From contig CAMHTW010000002.1 of assembly GCA_946188165.1 (NCBI GenBank), forward strand, positions 1-64,000: DNA of 64,000 bases, given 5' to 3'. Below the pieces are notes generated by a model. That model did no database searches, was not told the origin of the DNA, and worked only from the letters and a program-made list of their open reading frames with translations. This DNA comes from an uncultured Prevotella sp. GTDB taxonomy: Bacteria; Bacteroidota; Bacteroidia; Bacteroidales; Bacteroidaceae. Shown here in pieces: positions 10,701 through 19,142 of the stretch; position 1 is the stretch's first letter; the number at the start of each line of letters is the position of its first letter. The position numbers and the translations under genes are program-made.

Positions 10701-11924
10701 TATGCCGACCAATATAACCTCATTGCATCCGGTGTGGGCCACCACATCCACGAAAGTCGTTGGCTTAGGGACAGTACCTACCTCGACCAGATCATGAATA
10801 CCTGGTTTAAGGGAAACGAAGGCCAGCCCATGAAGAAGATTGCCAACTATTCCTCATGGATAGCCCACTCGCTGTGGGGTCGCTATCTGGTGGATGGTCG
10901 TAAGGACTGGATGGTCTCTATGCTGCCATCGTTGGAATGGGAATACAATCATTGGGAAACCACCCACACCCGTGAAGGAGGCCTCTATTGGCAAGCTGAC
11001 GTACAGGACGCCATGGAAGAAACCATCAGCGGCGGACGCAAAAAGAAGTACTTGCGCCCCAGCATCAATGCCTACATGTATGGCAATGCGATGGCCATTG
11101 GCAATATTGCAGCACTTGCCGGAGAAACCACCAAGAGCAAACAGTACTTTGACAAGGCTGCCGACCTGAAGGAAAAGGTACACGCCAAACTATGGAACGA
11201 GCAACATGCGTTTTTCGAGACCCACCGCATCGACTCCAGTGCTAACGTTCGTGAAGCCATTGGCTACATGCCGTGGTACACCAACATGGCCAAGGACGAA
11301 GCGAAATACAGTATCGCATGGCTTCAGGCTGGTGACCCACAAGGCTTCTCCGCTCCCTATGGACAGACGACCGCCGAGCGTCGTCATCCTCAGTTCCGCA
11401 CACATGGTGTAGGTAAATGTGAGTGGGATGGTGCCGTATGGCCCTTTGCCACCAGTCAGACGCTGACCGCTATGGCCAACTATCTGAATGACTACAGCAA
11501 TCCTATCATTACCGATTCCTTGTATTTCGCTGAAATAGAAAAGTACATGCAGAGTCAGCACATGCGAGGCAAGCCCTATATTGGCGAATACCTTGACGAG
11601 ACAACTGGTTATTGGCTGAAGGGGGACCAAGAGCGTTCGCGTTATTACAACCACTCTACGTGGAACGACCTTATCATCACGGGCCTCTGTGGCCTGCGTC
11701 CACGTCAGGACCATACCGTCGAGGTTAACCCGCTGTTGCCTAAAGACAAGTGGGACTACTTCTGCTTGGATAACGTGCTGTATCATGGCCGCAACCTTAC
11801 CATTGTCTGGGACAAGGATGGTTATCGATACCATGCAGGCAGAGGCTTGCGTATCTATATAGACGGCAAACTGGCAGGACAGCGCAACGACTTAGGTAAA
11901 ATCATTATCAACAACGCATTATGA
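7701..11924 (+). CDS. giant secreted glycoside hydrolase: two beta-propellers, ConA-like domain and (alpha/alpha)6 domain (GH143/GH142-like)
   Basis: A 1407-residue protein with a signal peptide ending TASAQ. Residues about 20-315 are a five-bladed propeller of GH43 look (MRDPSII, NVWAPELF). Residues about 325-690 are a second propeller with sialidase Asp boxes (SEDGYTW, SADGGLTW). Residues about 715-900 look like a concanavalin-type jelly roll. Residues about 925-1395 are an (alpha/alpha)6 barrel with WDGAVWPFATSQ, as in GH63/GH142-type enzymes. From memory, the RG-II enzyme BT1020 joins GH143 (Dha hydrolase) to GH142 (beta-L-arabinofuranosidase); the order and downstream genes (aldolase, symporter) favour a related role, which I infer. 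A tandem NKANKANK insertion at about 495-505 is repeat-derived. It overlaps the next gene by ATGA. A plain arabinosidase/sialidase-like fusion is the alternative. Confidence 0.62.
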   Translation: MKRFGVLLLLLALLLTASAQHKVYISTSFHEPATDGLRFIYSCDGWTWQQVEGVWLKPEVGNQRVMRDPSIIRTSDGMFHLVWTSSWRGDRGFGYACSKDLIHWSEQRFIEVMKDTSTVNVWAPELFWDDVKRQAVIIWASCIPGKYPDGQEDHKNNHRLYYTTTKDFKTFTPTKLMIEPGFSCIDATLVKRSNKDYVMVLKDNTRPERDIKVAYAKSPYGPWSKASEPFTGKMMEGPTTVKVPRKTKDGKAEEVGWLIYYDRYELKDFGAHFTKDFVTFEDVSNKVSVPKLHKHGTIFEADEAILNGLLNAKKIHYTGKTLSNPNRHDGGLSPVVGVHNIQILRANREHPSVSNGNGWTYNHQPMMAYWQNKFYVHYLCDPKDEHVPPSHTMLQTSEDGYTWSDPQVLFPEVQVPEGFQKPNRTDKAHDLIAIMHQRVGWYVSKSGQLWALGNYGVAFDKKDDPNDGNGLGRVIREVKKDGTLGPIYFIYLNGANKANKANKANWPYYTKAPKDIRTACEEILANPRYRMQWVEEADRNDPLIPLHKEYKAYCDYTLPDGQIAALWKHALTSTSADGGLTWAQPVERAKGFVNSNAKIWGQRLSDGTYATVYNPSEYRWPLAISLSKDGYEYTTLNLVQGEVPPMRYGGNYKSYGPQYVRGIQEGNGMPKDSDLWVTYSMNKEDMWVAHIPVPVQTEAHSHADGKEFIPNGKTVGNNGLAMLTAWNIYSPVYAPVTLNDGWLTLTDSDPFDYARVERKIPATKELKVCFDLKARQNNRGLLQIEFLDTQGTACSRIELTDEGQMRCKGGARYGGLGQYAPNTTYHFEVVLSVSRRVAEVYVNGKKAGQRMFFAPVERIERVMFRTGYERRFPDIDTPADWDGTLENAGEREPEATFAIAALRTEAIDTDGRAIGHTPAFLRYDDYKHYVDYFNTMEDENIVQAIPNVKAWEWMTQNVPLFDCPDRGFEEMWYYRWWTLRKHIKQTPVGYAMTEFLVNRSYADQYNLIASGVGHHIHESRWLRDSTYLDQIMNTWFKGNEGQPMKKIANYSSWIAHSLWGRYLVDGRKDWMVSMLPSLEWEYNHWETTHTREGGLYWQADVQDAMEETISGGRKKKYLRPSINAYMYGNAMAIGNIAALAGETTKSKQYFDKAADLKEKVHAKLWNEQHAFFETHRIDSSANVREAIGYMPWYTNMAKDEAKYSIAWLQAGDPQGFSAPYGQTTAERRHPQFRTHGVGKCEWDGAVWPFATSQTLTAMANYLNDYSNPIITDSLYFAEIEKYMQSQHMRGKPYIGEYLDETTGYWLKGDQERSRYYNHSTWNDLIITGLCGLRPRQDHTVEVNPLLPKDKWDYFCLDNVLYHGRNLTIVWDKDGYRYHAGRGLRIYIDGKLAGQRNDLGKIIINNAL
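9181..9216 (+). repeat. in-frame tandem repeat (GCTAATAAG)n
   Basis: Four nine-base units GGCTAATAA run through the second propeller of the large hydrolase and are translated as ANKANKAN. The same unit type occurs between genes at 37083-37158, so this is a dispersed repeat that entered a coding region without shifting the frame. Confidence 0.85.
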
Positions 11925-14290
11925 AACGACTCGGTTTTTTAATTCTTTACTTCTTTACCTTTTTACCTTTAGTCCTCGCACAGGACTATTTCGGCGAGGC
12001 CCAATGGATTGGTGCCATCACGCGCAAAGACGCGAAGATTCCTGAAGGTCGCTTGTGTTCTGGTAATGTTATTAAGGAGACTAAAGCCGTATGGGACAAG
12101 GCCGACCCGCTATCGCGTCGCAGCATCGTCCTTCGTCGTAGTTTTAAGCCCTACAAAACTGTCAAGCATGCCGAGTTGCGCATCTGTGGCCTTGGATTCT
12201 ATGAAGCCACCATCAATGGACAGAAAGTTGGTGACTCTGAATTTGCCCCCTCTTGGAGCGACTACGACAAGACGGTGTTCTTCAATGTTCACGACGTCAC
12301 CCAGCAGATTCGACAGGGCGACAACGAGTTGCGCGTACTGTTAGGCAATGGTTTCTATAACGAACAAGGTGGGCGTTACACGAAACTGAAGGTATCGTTT
12401 GGCCCTCCTACCCTGCTCTATTTTCTCTATCTCACTTACGACGACGGCATGCGTGAGCGGGTCTACAGCGACGAGAAGTGGCAATGGACGGAGAGTCCTA
12501 TCACGTTCAATAGCATCTATGGTGGCGAAGACTACGATGCACGTTTGGAGGTTGGAAGTCTGATGTCTGATGTCAGAGCTGACCAATGGAAGCCTGTGGT
12601 GATACTGGAAGGTCCCTCGGGGCGTCTGCGTCCGCAGATAGCCCACTCCACCAAAGTGATGGAGCGCTATCCCGCGAAACAGACATTACGCAAGGACTCC
12701 ATCCTCGTGATTGACATGGGGCAGAATCTAGCTGGCTATCCTGAGATTACCGTTCGTGGCAATGCTGGTGAGCGACTGAAGCTCACACCTGGTGAGACGC
12801 TGGACAAGAACGGATTGGTGGATCAGCGACAGACGGGTCGTCCACACTACTACACCTATATATTAAAGGGTAGCCTACAGGCTGAAATATGGCATCCGCG
12901 ATTCTCATATTACGGCTACCGCTATCTGCAGATTGAGGGCGACATCGACGTGCTGAAGAAGGTGGAGTCGTGCTTCGTATATAATTCAGCAGAACGTATA
13001 GGGTCATTTGAGTGCTCTAACCCACGCATCAATGCCACGCACCAGATTATCGATCGCGCCATACGCTCAAACTGGCAAGCCGTATGGACAGATTGTCCCT
13101 CACGCGAAAAACTGGGCTGGCTGGAACAAGACTGGCTGAACGGTGAGGCATTGGTGTACAACTACGATGCACGCCGAATGATTGAGCAGACCATGCAAAA
13201 CATAGTAGATGCACAGCACGACGACGGCTCAATGCCTGAGATAGCCCCAGAATACACGCAGTTTACGGGTACGTGGGCACGTCCGTTCCAGGAGTCGCCT
13301 GAATGGGGTGGTGCCATCATTGCCCTACCCATGCTCTATTGGCAACACTATGGCGACATGGATTTGGCTGACCAGCACTACGACGCCATGAAGCGCTATC
13401 TGGCCTATCTGGTGTCGCAGGATTCCTGCTTCATACTGAATATGGGCTTGGGCGACTGGTACGACTACGGTCCAGGCAAAGCTGGCTTTTCGAAGAATAC
13501 GCCTACAGCCCTTGTCTCGACAGCCCATTACTATCAGTGGATGTGCTATATGTATGTCATGGCTAAGCGTCTGGGACACAAGCAGGATGCCGAATGGTAT
13601 AACCTGCGTGCCGACAGCATTCGTCACTCTTTCAACCGCACGTTCTATGATGCCCCAAAGAAGACGTACGCTACGGGCAGCCAGTGTTCATTGGCACTGC
13701 CGCTTTATCTGAAGATGGTACCAGAAGGCGACTATCAGGCTGTGCTTCAGAATCTGATTAAGGACATCAAAGCCCACGGCAACCGTTTGACGACGGGCGA
13801 CATTGGCAACCGCTATCTGTTCAGTGTACTGATACAGAACGACCAGCGCGAGTTGCTCTACACCATGCTGAACCACGACGACGTGCCAGGCTATGGCTAC
13901 CAAATCAAGAAGGGCCACACCACGCTGACCGAGCAGTGGAATCCTGACTTGGGCGCCTCGATGAATCACTTCATGATGGCACATATCGAGAATTTCCTGA
14001 TTCCTGACCTCTTGGGCATCCGTCGCACAGGCGAACTGATAGAGATACATCCGCACCCTGTGGGCGACCTGACGTGGTGTAAGGGGTCGACGATGAGTGC
14101 CTATGGTGAAGTAAAAGTATCGTGGCAGATAACCAACGGCACCTTTGCACTCGATATTGACATTCCCCTTGGTGGTTTTGCCGATGTATATCTGCCCTAC
14201 AGCGGACAGACAGAGAGCATTGGCGACGGACATCACCATTTCGAGGACAAGATACCTGTGCCTGTAAAAGGTAAAAAAGTAAAAAAGTAA
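11921..14290 (+). CDS. alpha-L-rhamnosidase, GH78
   Basis: A secreted 789-residue enzyme of the GH78 family, removing terminal alpha-L-rhamnose. It shows the family order: N-terminal carbohydrate-binding sandwich (RSIVLRRSF, ATINGQKVGDSEFAP, GNGFYNEQ), then the (alpha/alpha)6 catalytic barrel with DCPSREKLGWLEQD at about residues 391-404 in place of the common DCPQRDER-GWTGD, and a C-terminal sandwich after GATS-like GASMNHFMM. Catalytic acidic residues are expected in the DCPSREK stretch. It overlaps the upstream hydrolase by ATGA and is followed after 27 bases by the aldolase. Its signal-peptide core (residues 6-20) and its C-terminal KGKKVKK are both encoded by A/T-rich tandem repeats. In an RG-II context it could take rhamnose from Kdo, but this is inference. 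Confidence 0.88.
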   Translation: MKRLGFLILYFFTFLPLVLAQDYFGEAQWIGAITRKDAKIPEGRLCSGNVIKETKAVWDKADPLSRRSIVLRRSFKPYKTVKHAELRICGLGFYEATINGQKVGDSEFAPSWSDYDKTVFFNVHDVTQQIRQGDNELRVLLGNGFYNEQGGRYTKLKVSFGPPTLLYFLYLTYDDGMRERVYSDEKWQWTESPITFNSIYGGEDYDARLEVGSLMSDVRADQWKPVVILEGPSGRLRPQIAHSTKVMERYPAKQTLRKDSILVIDMGQNLAGYPEITVRGNAGERLKLTPGETLDKNGLVDQRQTGRPHYYTYILKGSLQAEIWHPRFSYYGYRYLQIEGDIDVLKKVESCFVYNSAERIGSFECSNPRINATHQIIDRAIRSNWQAVWTDCPSREKLGWLEQDWLNGEALVYNYDARRMIEQTMQNIVDAQHDDGSMPEIAPEYTQFTGTWARPFQESPEWGGAIIALPMLYWQHYGDMDLADQHYDAMKRYLAYLVSQDSCFILNMGLGDWYDYGPGKAGFSKNTPTALVSTAHYYQWMCYMYVMAKRLGHKQDAEWYNLRADSIRHSFNRTFYDAPKKTYATGSQCSLALPLYLKMVPEGDYQAVLQNLIKDIKAHGNRLTTGDIGNRYLFSVLIQNDQRELLYTMLNHDDVPGYGYQIKKGHTTLTEQWNPDLGASMNHFMMAHIENFLIPDLLGIRRTGELIEIHPHPVGDLTWCKGSTMSAYGEVKVSWQITNGTFALDIDIPLGGFADVYLPYSGQTESIGDGHHHFEDKIPVPVKGKKVKK
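11942..11970 (+). repeat. A/T-rich tandem repeat forming a signal-peptide core
   Basis: Units of TTTAC/TTTACC encode LYFFTFLPL, the hydrophobic core of the rhamnosidase signal peptide. The complementary repeat (GTAAAAAA units) lies at 14264-14300 at the end of the same gene, and again at 41631-41664 where it encodes the core of the beta-galactosidase signal peptide. Confidence 0.7.
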
Positions 14291-14300
14291 AAAGGTAAAA
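14264..14300 (+). repeat. A/T-rich tandem repeat at the rhamnosidase stop codon
   Basis: GTAAAAGG / GTAAAAAA units cross the stop codon at 14290 and encode the KGKKVKK tail. The arm at 11942-11970 is its complement. Confidence 0.75.
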
Positions 14301-14317
14301 CATAAACAAACTACATT

Positions 14318-15256
14318 ATGGAAACATCATTTAAAAAGCCCCTAAGCGGTATCATACCACCGCTGGTAACCCCACTGAAGGACAATGAAACACTCGATAT
14401 CGAGAGCCTTGAACGACTCATTGAACACCTCATTGCGGGTGGTGTTCATGGTCTGTTCGTGCTGGGTACGACGGGCGAAGAGCAAAGTCTGTCGTACGAC
14501 GTGCGTAAGCAAATGATTAAGGAGTCGTGTCGCATCAATCGTGGTCGCCTGCCCCTGTTGGCATGTATCACTGACACATCGATAGAAGAAAGCATCCGGC
14601 TGGCCAAGAAAGCTGCCGACTATGGTGCCGACGGTGTGGTCTCGGCCCCACCTTACTACTTTGCCACAGGTCAGCCCGAGTTGGCACAGTTCTACGAAGA
14701 GTTGGTGCCTCAGTTGCCCCTGCCCGTTTTTCTTTATAATATGCCGTCGCACGTAAAAGTGAGCTTTGCTCCTGATACGGTAAAGCGCATTGCCCAGTTG
14801 GAGCAGGTGGTGGGTTTCAAGGACTCCTCAGCCAATGCCGTCTATTTCCAGAGCGTCATGTACAAGATGCAGCACCGCAAGGACTTCGCCATGCTTGTAG
14901 GTCCTGAGGAGATTACGGGCGAATGTGTACTGTTGGGCGCACAGGGTGGCATCAACGGTGGAGCCAACATGTTCCCCGAACTCTACGTCGCTATGTACGA
15001 TGCAGCTCGTCAGCACAACATCGGGCGCGTATTGGAGTTACAACAGCTGATTATGCAGATTTCCACCACCATCTATACCGTCGGCAAGCACGGCTCCAGC
15101 TACCTGAAGGGACTGAAGTGCGCGCTCTCGCTCTTGGGCATCATCAATGACGACTTCGTAGCCTCGCCGTTCTATAAGTTCGAGGCCCCCGAACGCGAAA
15201 AGATTCGTCAGGCACTTGACGCCCTTCCGCTCAAAGGTGGTAAGCTCCAATTATGA
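14318..15256 (+). CDS. DapA/N-acetylneuraminate lyase-family aldolase
   Basis: A cytoplasmic class I aldolase of 312 residues. The family marks are all present: GTTGEEQS near 48-55 (carboxylate binding of the 2-keto acid), Tyr140 in FLYNMP, and Schiff-base Lys168 in VVGFKDSS. Members cleave 2-keto acids such as N-acetylneuraminate, 2-keto-3-deoxygluconate or dihydrodipicolinate precursors. Here it sits between a rhamnosidase/propeller hydrolase pair and a sodium symporter rather than lysine genes, so a catabolic role on a keto-deoxy sugar is more likely than lysine synthesis. A Kdo or Dha aldolase function fits the RG-II model but is inferred only. Residues that set the specificity cannot be read by eye. 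Confidence 0.85.
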   Translation: METSFKKPLSGIIPPLVTPLKDNETLDIESLERLIEHLIAGGVHGLFVLGTTGEEQSLSYDVRKQMIKESCRINRGRLPLLACITDTSIEESIRLAKKAADYGADGVVSAPPYYFATGQPELAQFYEELVPQLPLPVFLYNMPSHVKVSFAPDTVKRIAQLEQVVGFKDSSANAVYFQSVMYKMQHRKDFAMLVGPEEITGECVLLGAQGGINGGANMFPELYVAMYDAARQHNIGRVLELQQLIMQISTTIYTVGKHGSSYLKGLKCALSLLGIINDDFVASPFYKFEAPEREKIRQALDALPLKGGKLQL

Positions 15257-15286
15257 ATTATGCATTATGAATTATGAATTATGCAT
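15251..15286 (+). repeat. tandem ATTATGAATT repeat between aldolase and symporter
   Basis: TTATGAATTATGCATTATGA-type units cross the aldolase stop and the symporter ATG at 15281. They contain several in-register ATG triplets, so the symporter start is the last of these. Confidence 0.75.
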
Positions 15287-16804
15287 TTAATTGATTTCAT
15301 TGTCTTCATCGTCTTCACGCTGGGTGTGGTGGTGTTTGGCTGCTCGTTCTTCAAGAAGGGCAGCTCGGCTGACGAGTTTACCTCCGCAGGGCATTCCATT
15401 CCAGGTTGGGTGGTAGGCATGTCCATCTTCGCCACTTATGTTTCAAGCATTTCGTATATCGGCTATCCAGGCAAGGCGTTTGCTGCCGACTGGAACGCGT
15501 TTGTATTCTCGCTGTCGATACCTATTGCAAGCTATTTCGCCGCCAAATATTTCGTACCCTTCTATCGCCATAGCGGAAGCGTTTCCGCCTATACGTTCCT
15601 CGAAGAGAAGTTTGGTGCGTGGGCACGCCTTTATGCCTCTGCATGCTACCTGTTGACTCAGATTGCCCGCATGGGCTCGATACTCTATCTGCTGGCTGTT
15701 CCGATGTACATCCTGATGGGTTGGAACATGCATACGGTGATTATCCTGACCTCCATCAGCATCATCGTCTACTCGATGATGGGCGGACTGAAGGCGGTCA
15801 TTTGGGCAGACGCCATACAGGGCATCATACTGATTGGCGGTGCCGTGCTTTGCCTGGTCATCTTGATGTGCTCAATGCCCGAAGGACCCATGCAGACGTT
15901 TGAGCTGGCTGCCAACTCGCCTATGGGCAACAAATTCTCGTTGGGTGCGTTTACCAGTGACCTGACAACGTCAACCTTCTGGGTATGCCTCATCTACGGC
16001 ATTTTTATCAACCTGCAGAACTACGGCATAGACCAGAACTACGTGCAACGCTACCATGCCGCCAAGACGGACAAGGATGCGAAGTTCTCGGCACTCTTCG
16101 GAGGCTACCTGTTTATTCCCGTTTCGGCACTGTTTTTCCTCATCGGCTCGGCACTCTACTCGTACTATCAGGCTGGTGTGGCACCATTACCAGCAGAGAT
16201 TCAAGCCAAGCCCGACTATGTCTTCCCCTACTTCATCGTCAACGGTCTGCCCGTAGGTCTGCGAGGCCTGCTCATTGCCTCTATCTTTGCTGCCGGCATG
16301 AGTACCGTATCGACCAGCGTGACCAGTGCTGCCACGATTATCCTGACGGACTACGTACGCCCGTTCTTCCTGAAGGCACGCAACGTAGCCGACCATCTGC
16401 GTCACCACGACCCTCAAGACCATCATCAACATCAGAAGTTAGAGTTGGCCATTGTGCGCCTTTCCAGTTTTGGCGTAGGCATTTTGGGCGCTTGTGTAGC
16501 CATTGCCATGCTCAGCGTAGAAAGCATCATTGACGCATGGTGGACACTCTCCAGCATTTTCTCAGGCGGTATGCTTGGATTGTTCCTCTTGGGTTGTATC
16601 CCTGCCAAGATTAGTCGTCTGGCAGCCTTCCTCGGCTGTGTGGCTGGTGTCTTGGTCATCGGCTGGATATCATTGGCCGAGATGTGGTCGTTGCCAGGTA
16701 TCCATCTGCACCCCTATCTCGCCATCGTTCTTGGTACGTCAGTCATCTTCTTGGTGGGCTTTTTAGCCACGTATTTGGTACGATGTATAAAAAATGAGCA
16801 CTAA
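15281..16804 (+). CDS. sodium:solute symporter (SSS family)
   Basis: A 507-residue inner-membrane transporter of the SSS family with about 13 hydrophobic segments. Recognisable points are the N-terminal helix, FxSAGHSIPGWVVGMSIFATYVSSISYIG (second helix region, near residues 30-60), RMGSILYLLAVPMYI, and SIFAAGMSTVSTSVTSAATIILTDY near 345-370, the signature part that lines the Na2 site. Relatives carry sialic acid, galactose, proline and other solutes. Its position directly after the keto-acid aldolase suggests import of the sugar that enzyme cleaves. The true substrate is unknown. It is the last gene of the operon beginning at 7701. Confidence 0.9.
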   Translation: MHLIDFIVFIVFTLGVVVFGCSFFKKGSSADEFTSAGHSIPGWVVGMSIFATYVSSISYIGYPGKAFAADWNAFVFSLSIPIASYFAAKYFVPFYRHSGSVSAYTFLEEKFGAWARLYASACYLLTQIARMGSILYLLAVPMYILMGWNMHTVIILTSISIIVYSMMGGLKAVIWADAIQGIILIGGAVLCLVILMCSMPEGPMQTFELAANSPMGNKFSLGAFTSDLTTSTFWVCLIYGIFINLQNYGIDQNYVQRYHAAKTDKDAKFSALFGGYLFIPVSALFFLIGSALYSYYQAGVAPLPAEIQAKPDYVFPYFIVNGLPVGLRGLLIASIFAAGMSTVSTSVTSAATIILTDYVRPFFLKARNVADHLRHHDPQDHHQHQKLELAIVRLSSFGVGILGACVAIAMLSVESIIDAWWTLSSIFSGGMLGLFLLGCIPAKISRLAAFLGCVAGVLVIGWISLAEMWSLPGIHLHPYLAIVLGTSVIFLVGFLATYLVRCIKNEH

Positions 16805-16827
16805 ACCGCAAATTTTCGATAAATTAG

Positions 16828-16858
16828 TTTGGCGATTTAAAAAAATTGTTTAAATTTG
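16828..16858 (+). promoter_or_regulatory. promoter of the barrel protein/lipoprotein pair
   Basis: TTTG (16828-16831), 19 bases, TAAATTTG (16851-16858), 36 bases before the ATG at 16895. An exact consensus fit. Confidence 0.75.
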
Positions 16859-16894
16859 CAACCGAAATAATAATTTTTTTTAATTCAAACAAGT

Positions 16895-17500
16895 ATGAAG
16901 AAATTAATGATGATCGCAGTGATGGCAGTATGCTGCCTGACTGCAAATGCACAAAAAGCACGTCACGATGCAGGTTCATTCACCATTCAGCCAATGATTG
17001 GTCTCTCAACTGGTACATGGAGAGGTGAGCGTAATATTGATGGCATCAGTACTACCAGCACAAGTAACGAAGCTCGCGTAGGTTTTACTATTGGTGCCGA
17101 GGCTGAATATTACACCTCTACCAACTGGCTCACTCTTTCTGCAGGAATTATGTACCAGCAGCAGGGTTGGAAGTTCAAGGAGAACAGCAAGTCAACGAAT
17201 ATCGACTACATTAACATCCCCGTTTTGGTTAACTTCTACGTCGCTAAGGGTTTTGCCCTGAAGGTTGGTTTGCAGCCAGGTTTCAAGGTCAATGCATCGT
17301 ACGACGGCCATGAAGTAAAAAATGTTAAGTCCTTCAACTTTGCTATTCCCTTGGGACTTTCTTATGAATTCAATAACGGCATCACCCTCGACCTCCGCGG
17401 CGCAGGTTCTCTGACCAGAGTCGATGACTTTGATGACGATAATAAGTGGTACACCGACGGTGGTATGCTGACCATCGGCTACAAGTTCGAACTGAAGTAA
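16895..17500 (+). CDS. outer-membrane beta-barrel protein (PorT/OMP_b-brl type)
   Basis: A 201-residue exported protein with a signal peptide cut after TANA near residue 20. The rest is alternating hydrophobic/polar strands with aromatic girdles, for example GFTIGAEAEYYTSTNWLTLS, INIPVLVNFYVAKGFALKVG and MLTIGYKFELK, ending in a strand terminating in K. The IPVLVNFYV ... GLQPGF pattern is that of the small PorT-like barrels common in Bacteroidetes. No function beyond an eight- to ten-strand outer-membrane barrel can be assigned. It has its own promoter and shares an operon with the lipoprotein that follows after 24 bases. Confidence 0.8.
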   Translation: MKKLMMIAVMAVCCLTANAQKARHDAGSFTIQPMIGLSTGTWRGERNIDGISTTSTSNEARVGFTIGAEAEYYTSTNWLTLSAGIMYQQQGWKFKENSKSTNIDYINIPVLVNFYVAKGFALKVGLQPGFKVNASYDGHEVKNVKSFNFAIPLGLSYEFNNGITLDLRGAGSLTRVDDFDDDNKWYTDGGMLTIGYKFELK

Positions 17501-17524
17501 AAACAATTTAAAATATAAACGACA

Positions 17525-17911
17525 ATGAAAACAATGCAGAAATTTTTTATGATGATGGTCGTCGTACTGATGACTGGCTTCATGACCTCATGTGGCTCTG
17601 ACGACGACAACAACAACACCGGCTCCTTAGGTACCTACACCATCGGTCTGACCGTTTCCGAACAGGGAACCTTGTCTGATTTGGAAGTTACCGCCATGAA
17701 CAGTGTTCTTAAGAATATGGAGCAAACCTTCACTAATGTTTCACAGTTTAGAGCCAAGGAAGCCTTCGAAACATCGTTCAAGAGTATAGACACCTCAAAG
17801 TTGGGTACTGATAAGGACTACACCCTCGAATATTTTCTGAAGGACGGCAACGGTTCGAAGATTGCCAGCCACCTCATTATTGTCAAAGATGGTAAAGTGA
17901 CGCTGAAATAG
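17525..17911 (+). CDS. small lipoprotein of unknown function
   Basis: 128 residues. The signal peptide ends in a lipobox (FMTSC, Cys near residue 23) followed by an acidic/Asn linker SDDDNNN, so it is lipid-anchored and probably surface exposed. The mature part is a single compact alpha/beta domain with no motif I recognise. Start is the ATG at 17525; a second Met four codons on is possible. It follows the barrel gene closely and precedes a clear terminator, so the two probably form a complex or are at least co-expressed. Confidence 0.75.
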   Translation: MKTMQKFFMMMVVVLMTGFMTSCGSDDDNNNTGSLGTYTIGLTVSEQGTLSDLEVTAMNSVLKNMEQTFTNVSQFRAKEAFETSFKSIDTSKLGTDKDYTLEYFLKDGNGSKIASHLIIVKDGKVTLK

Positions 17912-17940
17912 TTTTGTCAAGCGATTTTCGCAACATATAG

Positions 17941-17972
17941 AAGCCGGAAGACATTGTGCTTTCGGCTTTTTT
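17941..17972 (+). terminator. rho-independent terminator
   Basis: AAGCCGGAAG pairs with CTTTCGGCTT (one G-U pair) around an eight-base loop, followed by a run of T. It closes the barrel/lipoprotein operon. Confidence 0.85.
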
Positions 17973-18009
17973 CGTTTGGTTAATTCATGTTAAATAAATA
18001 CCACTTTCC

Positions 18010-18040
18010 ATTGCGGAACAGAAAAAAGTTCATATCTTTG
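18010..18040 (+). promoter_or_regulatory. promoter of the SPFH gene
   Basis: ATTG (18010-18013), 19 bases, TATCTTTG (18033-18040). Transcription would begin near 18047, which places the TTG frame opening at 18051 too close and supports the ATG at 18090. Confidence 0.65.
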
Positions 18041-18089
18041 CGATATCAAATTGATATCAGATATAAATCAATCTTTAATACTTATCATT

Positions 18090-19058
18090 ATGGAAAATAT
18101 GGAATGTAAATTCAATGGAATGGTGATGAACGGCTTCCTGATGCTGTTCGTAAACTTCGCAGTGCTGATTCTGTCAATCGTGGGAATCGTGTTCAGCATC
18201 ATCGATTTAGACAGCAGTGATGGCACTTGTGGTGGCTGGATGTTAGGTGGTAGCCTGCTCTTGCTTGTCGTGAATATTATGATGTGGTGCGGTTTTATGA
18301 TGCTGGAGCCTAACGAGGCCCGTGCGTTGACGTGGTTCGGCAAATACTCAGGCACGTTTTCACAAGCTGGTTACTACTGGATTAATCCTTTCTATGGTGC
18401 CAAGAAGGTGTCGCTGCGTGCCCGTAACCTGGATGCCGAACCTATCAAGGTGAATGACAAGACAGGCAATCCCGTGATGATTGGCTTAGTGCTGGTATGG
18501 AAACTGAAGGACACGTACAAGGCCTTGTTCGAGGTTGACTCACAGACAATGGCAGGTACGGCTCAGGGACAGATTGGTACCGATGTACGCTCAATCATGA
18601 ACGCCTTGGAGCGTTTCGTACGCGTACAGAGCGATGCCGCCCTGCGTCAGGTAGCAGGTCAGTATGCCTACGATGACGAGGATAACAAAAGTAACGAGTT
18701 GACCTTACGTGGTGGAGGCGAGGAAATTAACGACCAACTGGAGCAGAAACTGAACGAACGCCTGGCACTGGCTGGTATCGAGGTGGTCGAAGCCCGCATC
18801 AACTATCTGGCCTACGCCCCTGAGATTGCTGCTGTGATGCTGCGCCGCCAGCAGGCATCGGCTATCATTACTGCACGCGAGAAGATTGTGGAGGGTGCCG
18901 TCTCGATGGTGAAGATGGCCCTCGACAAGTTGTCAAACGAAGACATCGTAGAGTTGGACGACGACAAGAAGGCTGCTATGGTGTCTAACCTGCTCGTGGT
19001 GCTCTGTGGTGACGACTCGGCTCAGCCAGTTGTCAACACAGGAACACTGAATCACTAA
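18090..19058 (+). CDS. SPFH/stomatin-prohibitin domain membrane protein
   Basis: About 322 residues from the ATG at 18090. Two hydrophobic segments near the N-terminus (about 10-35 and 47-70) anchor it, then the SPFH domain starts at [18 protein letters not shown] and continues through [23 protein letters not shown] and a long helical tail with [26 protein letters not shown]. Such proteins scaffold membrane microdomains. It is the first gene of a trio with a ribbon-helix-helix protein and a DUF1648 membrane protein, an arrangement I remember as recurrent in Bacteroidales. The role of the trio is unknown; membrane-stress sensing is a guess from the families. Confidence 0.85.
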   Translation: MENMECKFNGMVMNGFLMLFVNFAVLILSIVGIVFSIIDLDSSDGTCGGWMLGGSLLLLVVNIMMWCGFMMLEPNEARALTWFGKYSGTFSQAGYYWINPFYGAKKVSLRARNLDAEPIKVNDKTGNPVMIGLVLVWKLKDTYKALFEVDSQTMAGTAQGQIGTDVRSIMNALERFVRVQSDAALRQVAGQYAYDDEDNKSNELTLRGGGEEINDQLEQKLNERLALAGIEVVEARINYLAYAPEIAAVMLRRQQASAIITAREKIVEGAVSMVKMALDKLSNEDIVELDDDKKAAMVSNLLVVLCGDDSAQPVVNTGTLNH

Positions 19059-19067
19059 AAAGTAGAA

Positions 19068-19123
19068 GACAACAAAGACAACAAGGACAACCTAAAAAAG
19101 TTGTTTAAGTTGTCAATGTTGTT
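19068..19123 (+). repeat. inverted GACAACAA / GTTGTT repeat
   Basis: GACAACAA-type units at 19068-19091 face their complement at 19100-19123 across an eight-base A-rich loop. The element fills the spacer between the SPFH gene and the ribbon-helix-helix gene and could form a hairpin in the mRNA. Same architecture as the other inverted tandem repeats of this window. Confidence 0.75.
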
Positions 19124-19142
19124 TTCAAATATGAATAAAGCT

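Noticed and set aside
14318..15256. Lysine-pathway dapA
   Set aside because: Family match only; the operon is catabolic (hydrolases and a symporter), so the biosynthetic name was not given.
7701..16804. Standard SusC/SusD polysaccharide utilisation locus
   Set aside because: No TonB receptor barrel, SusD or hybrid two-component sensor was found anywhere in the window.
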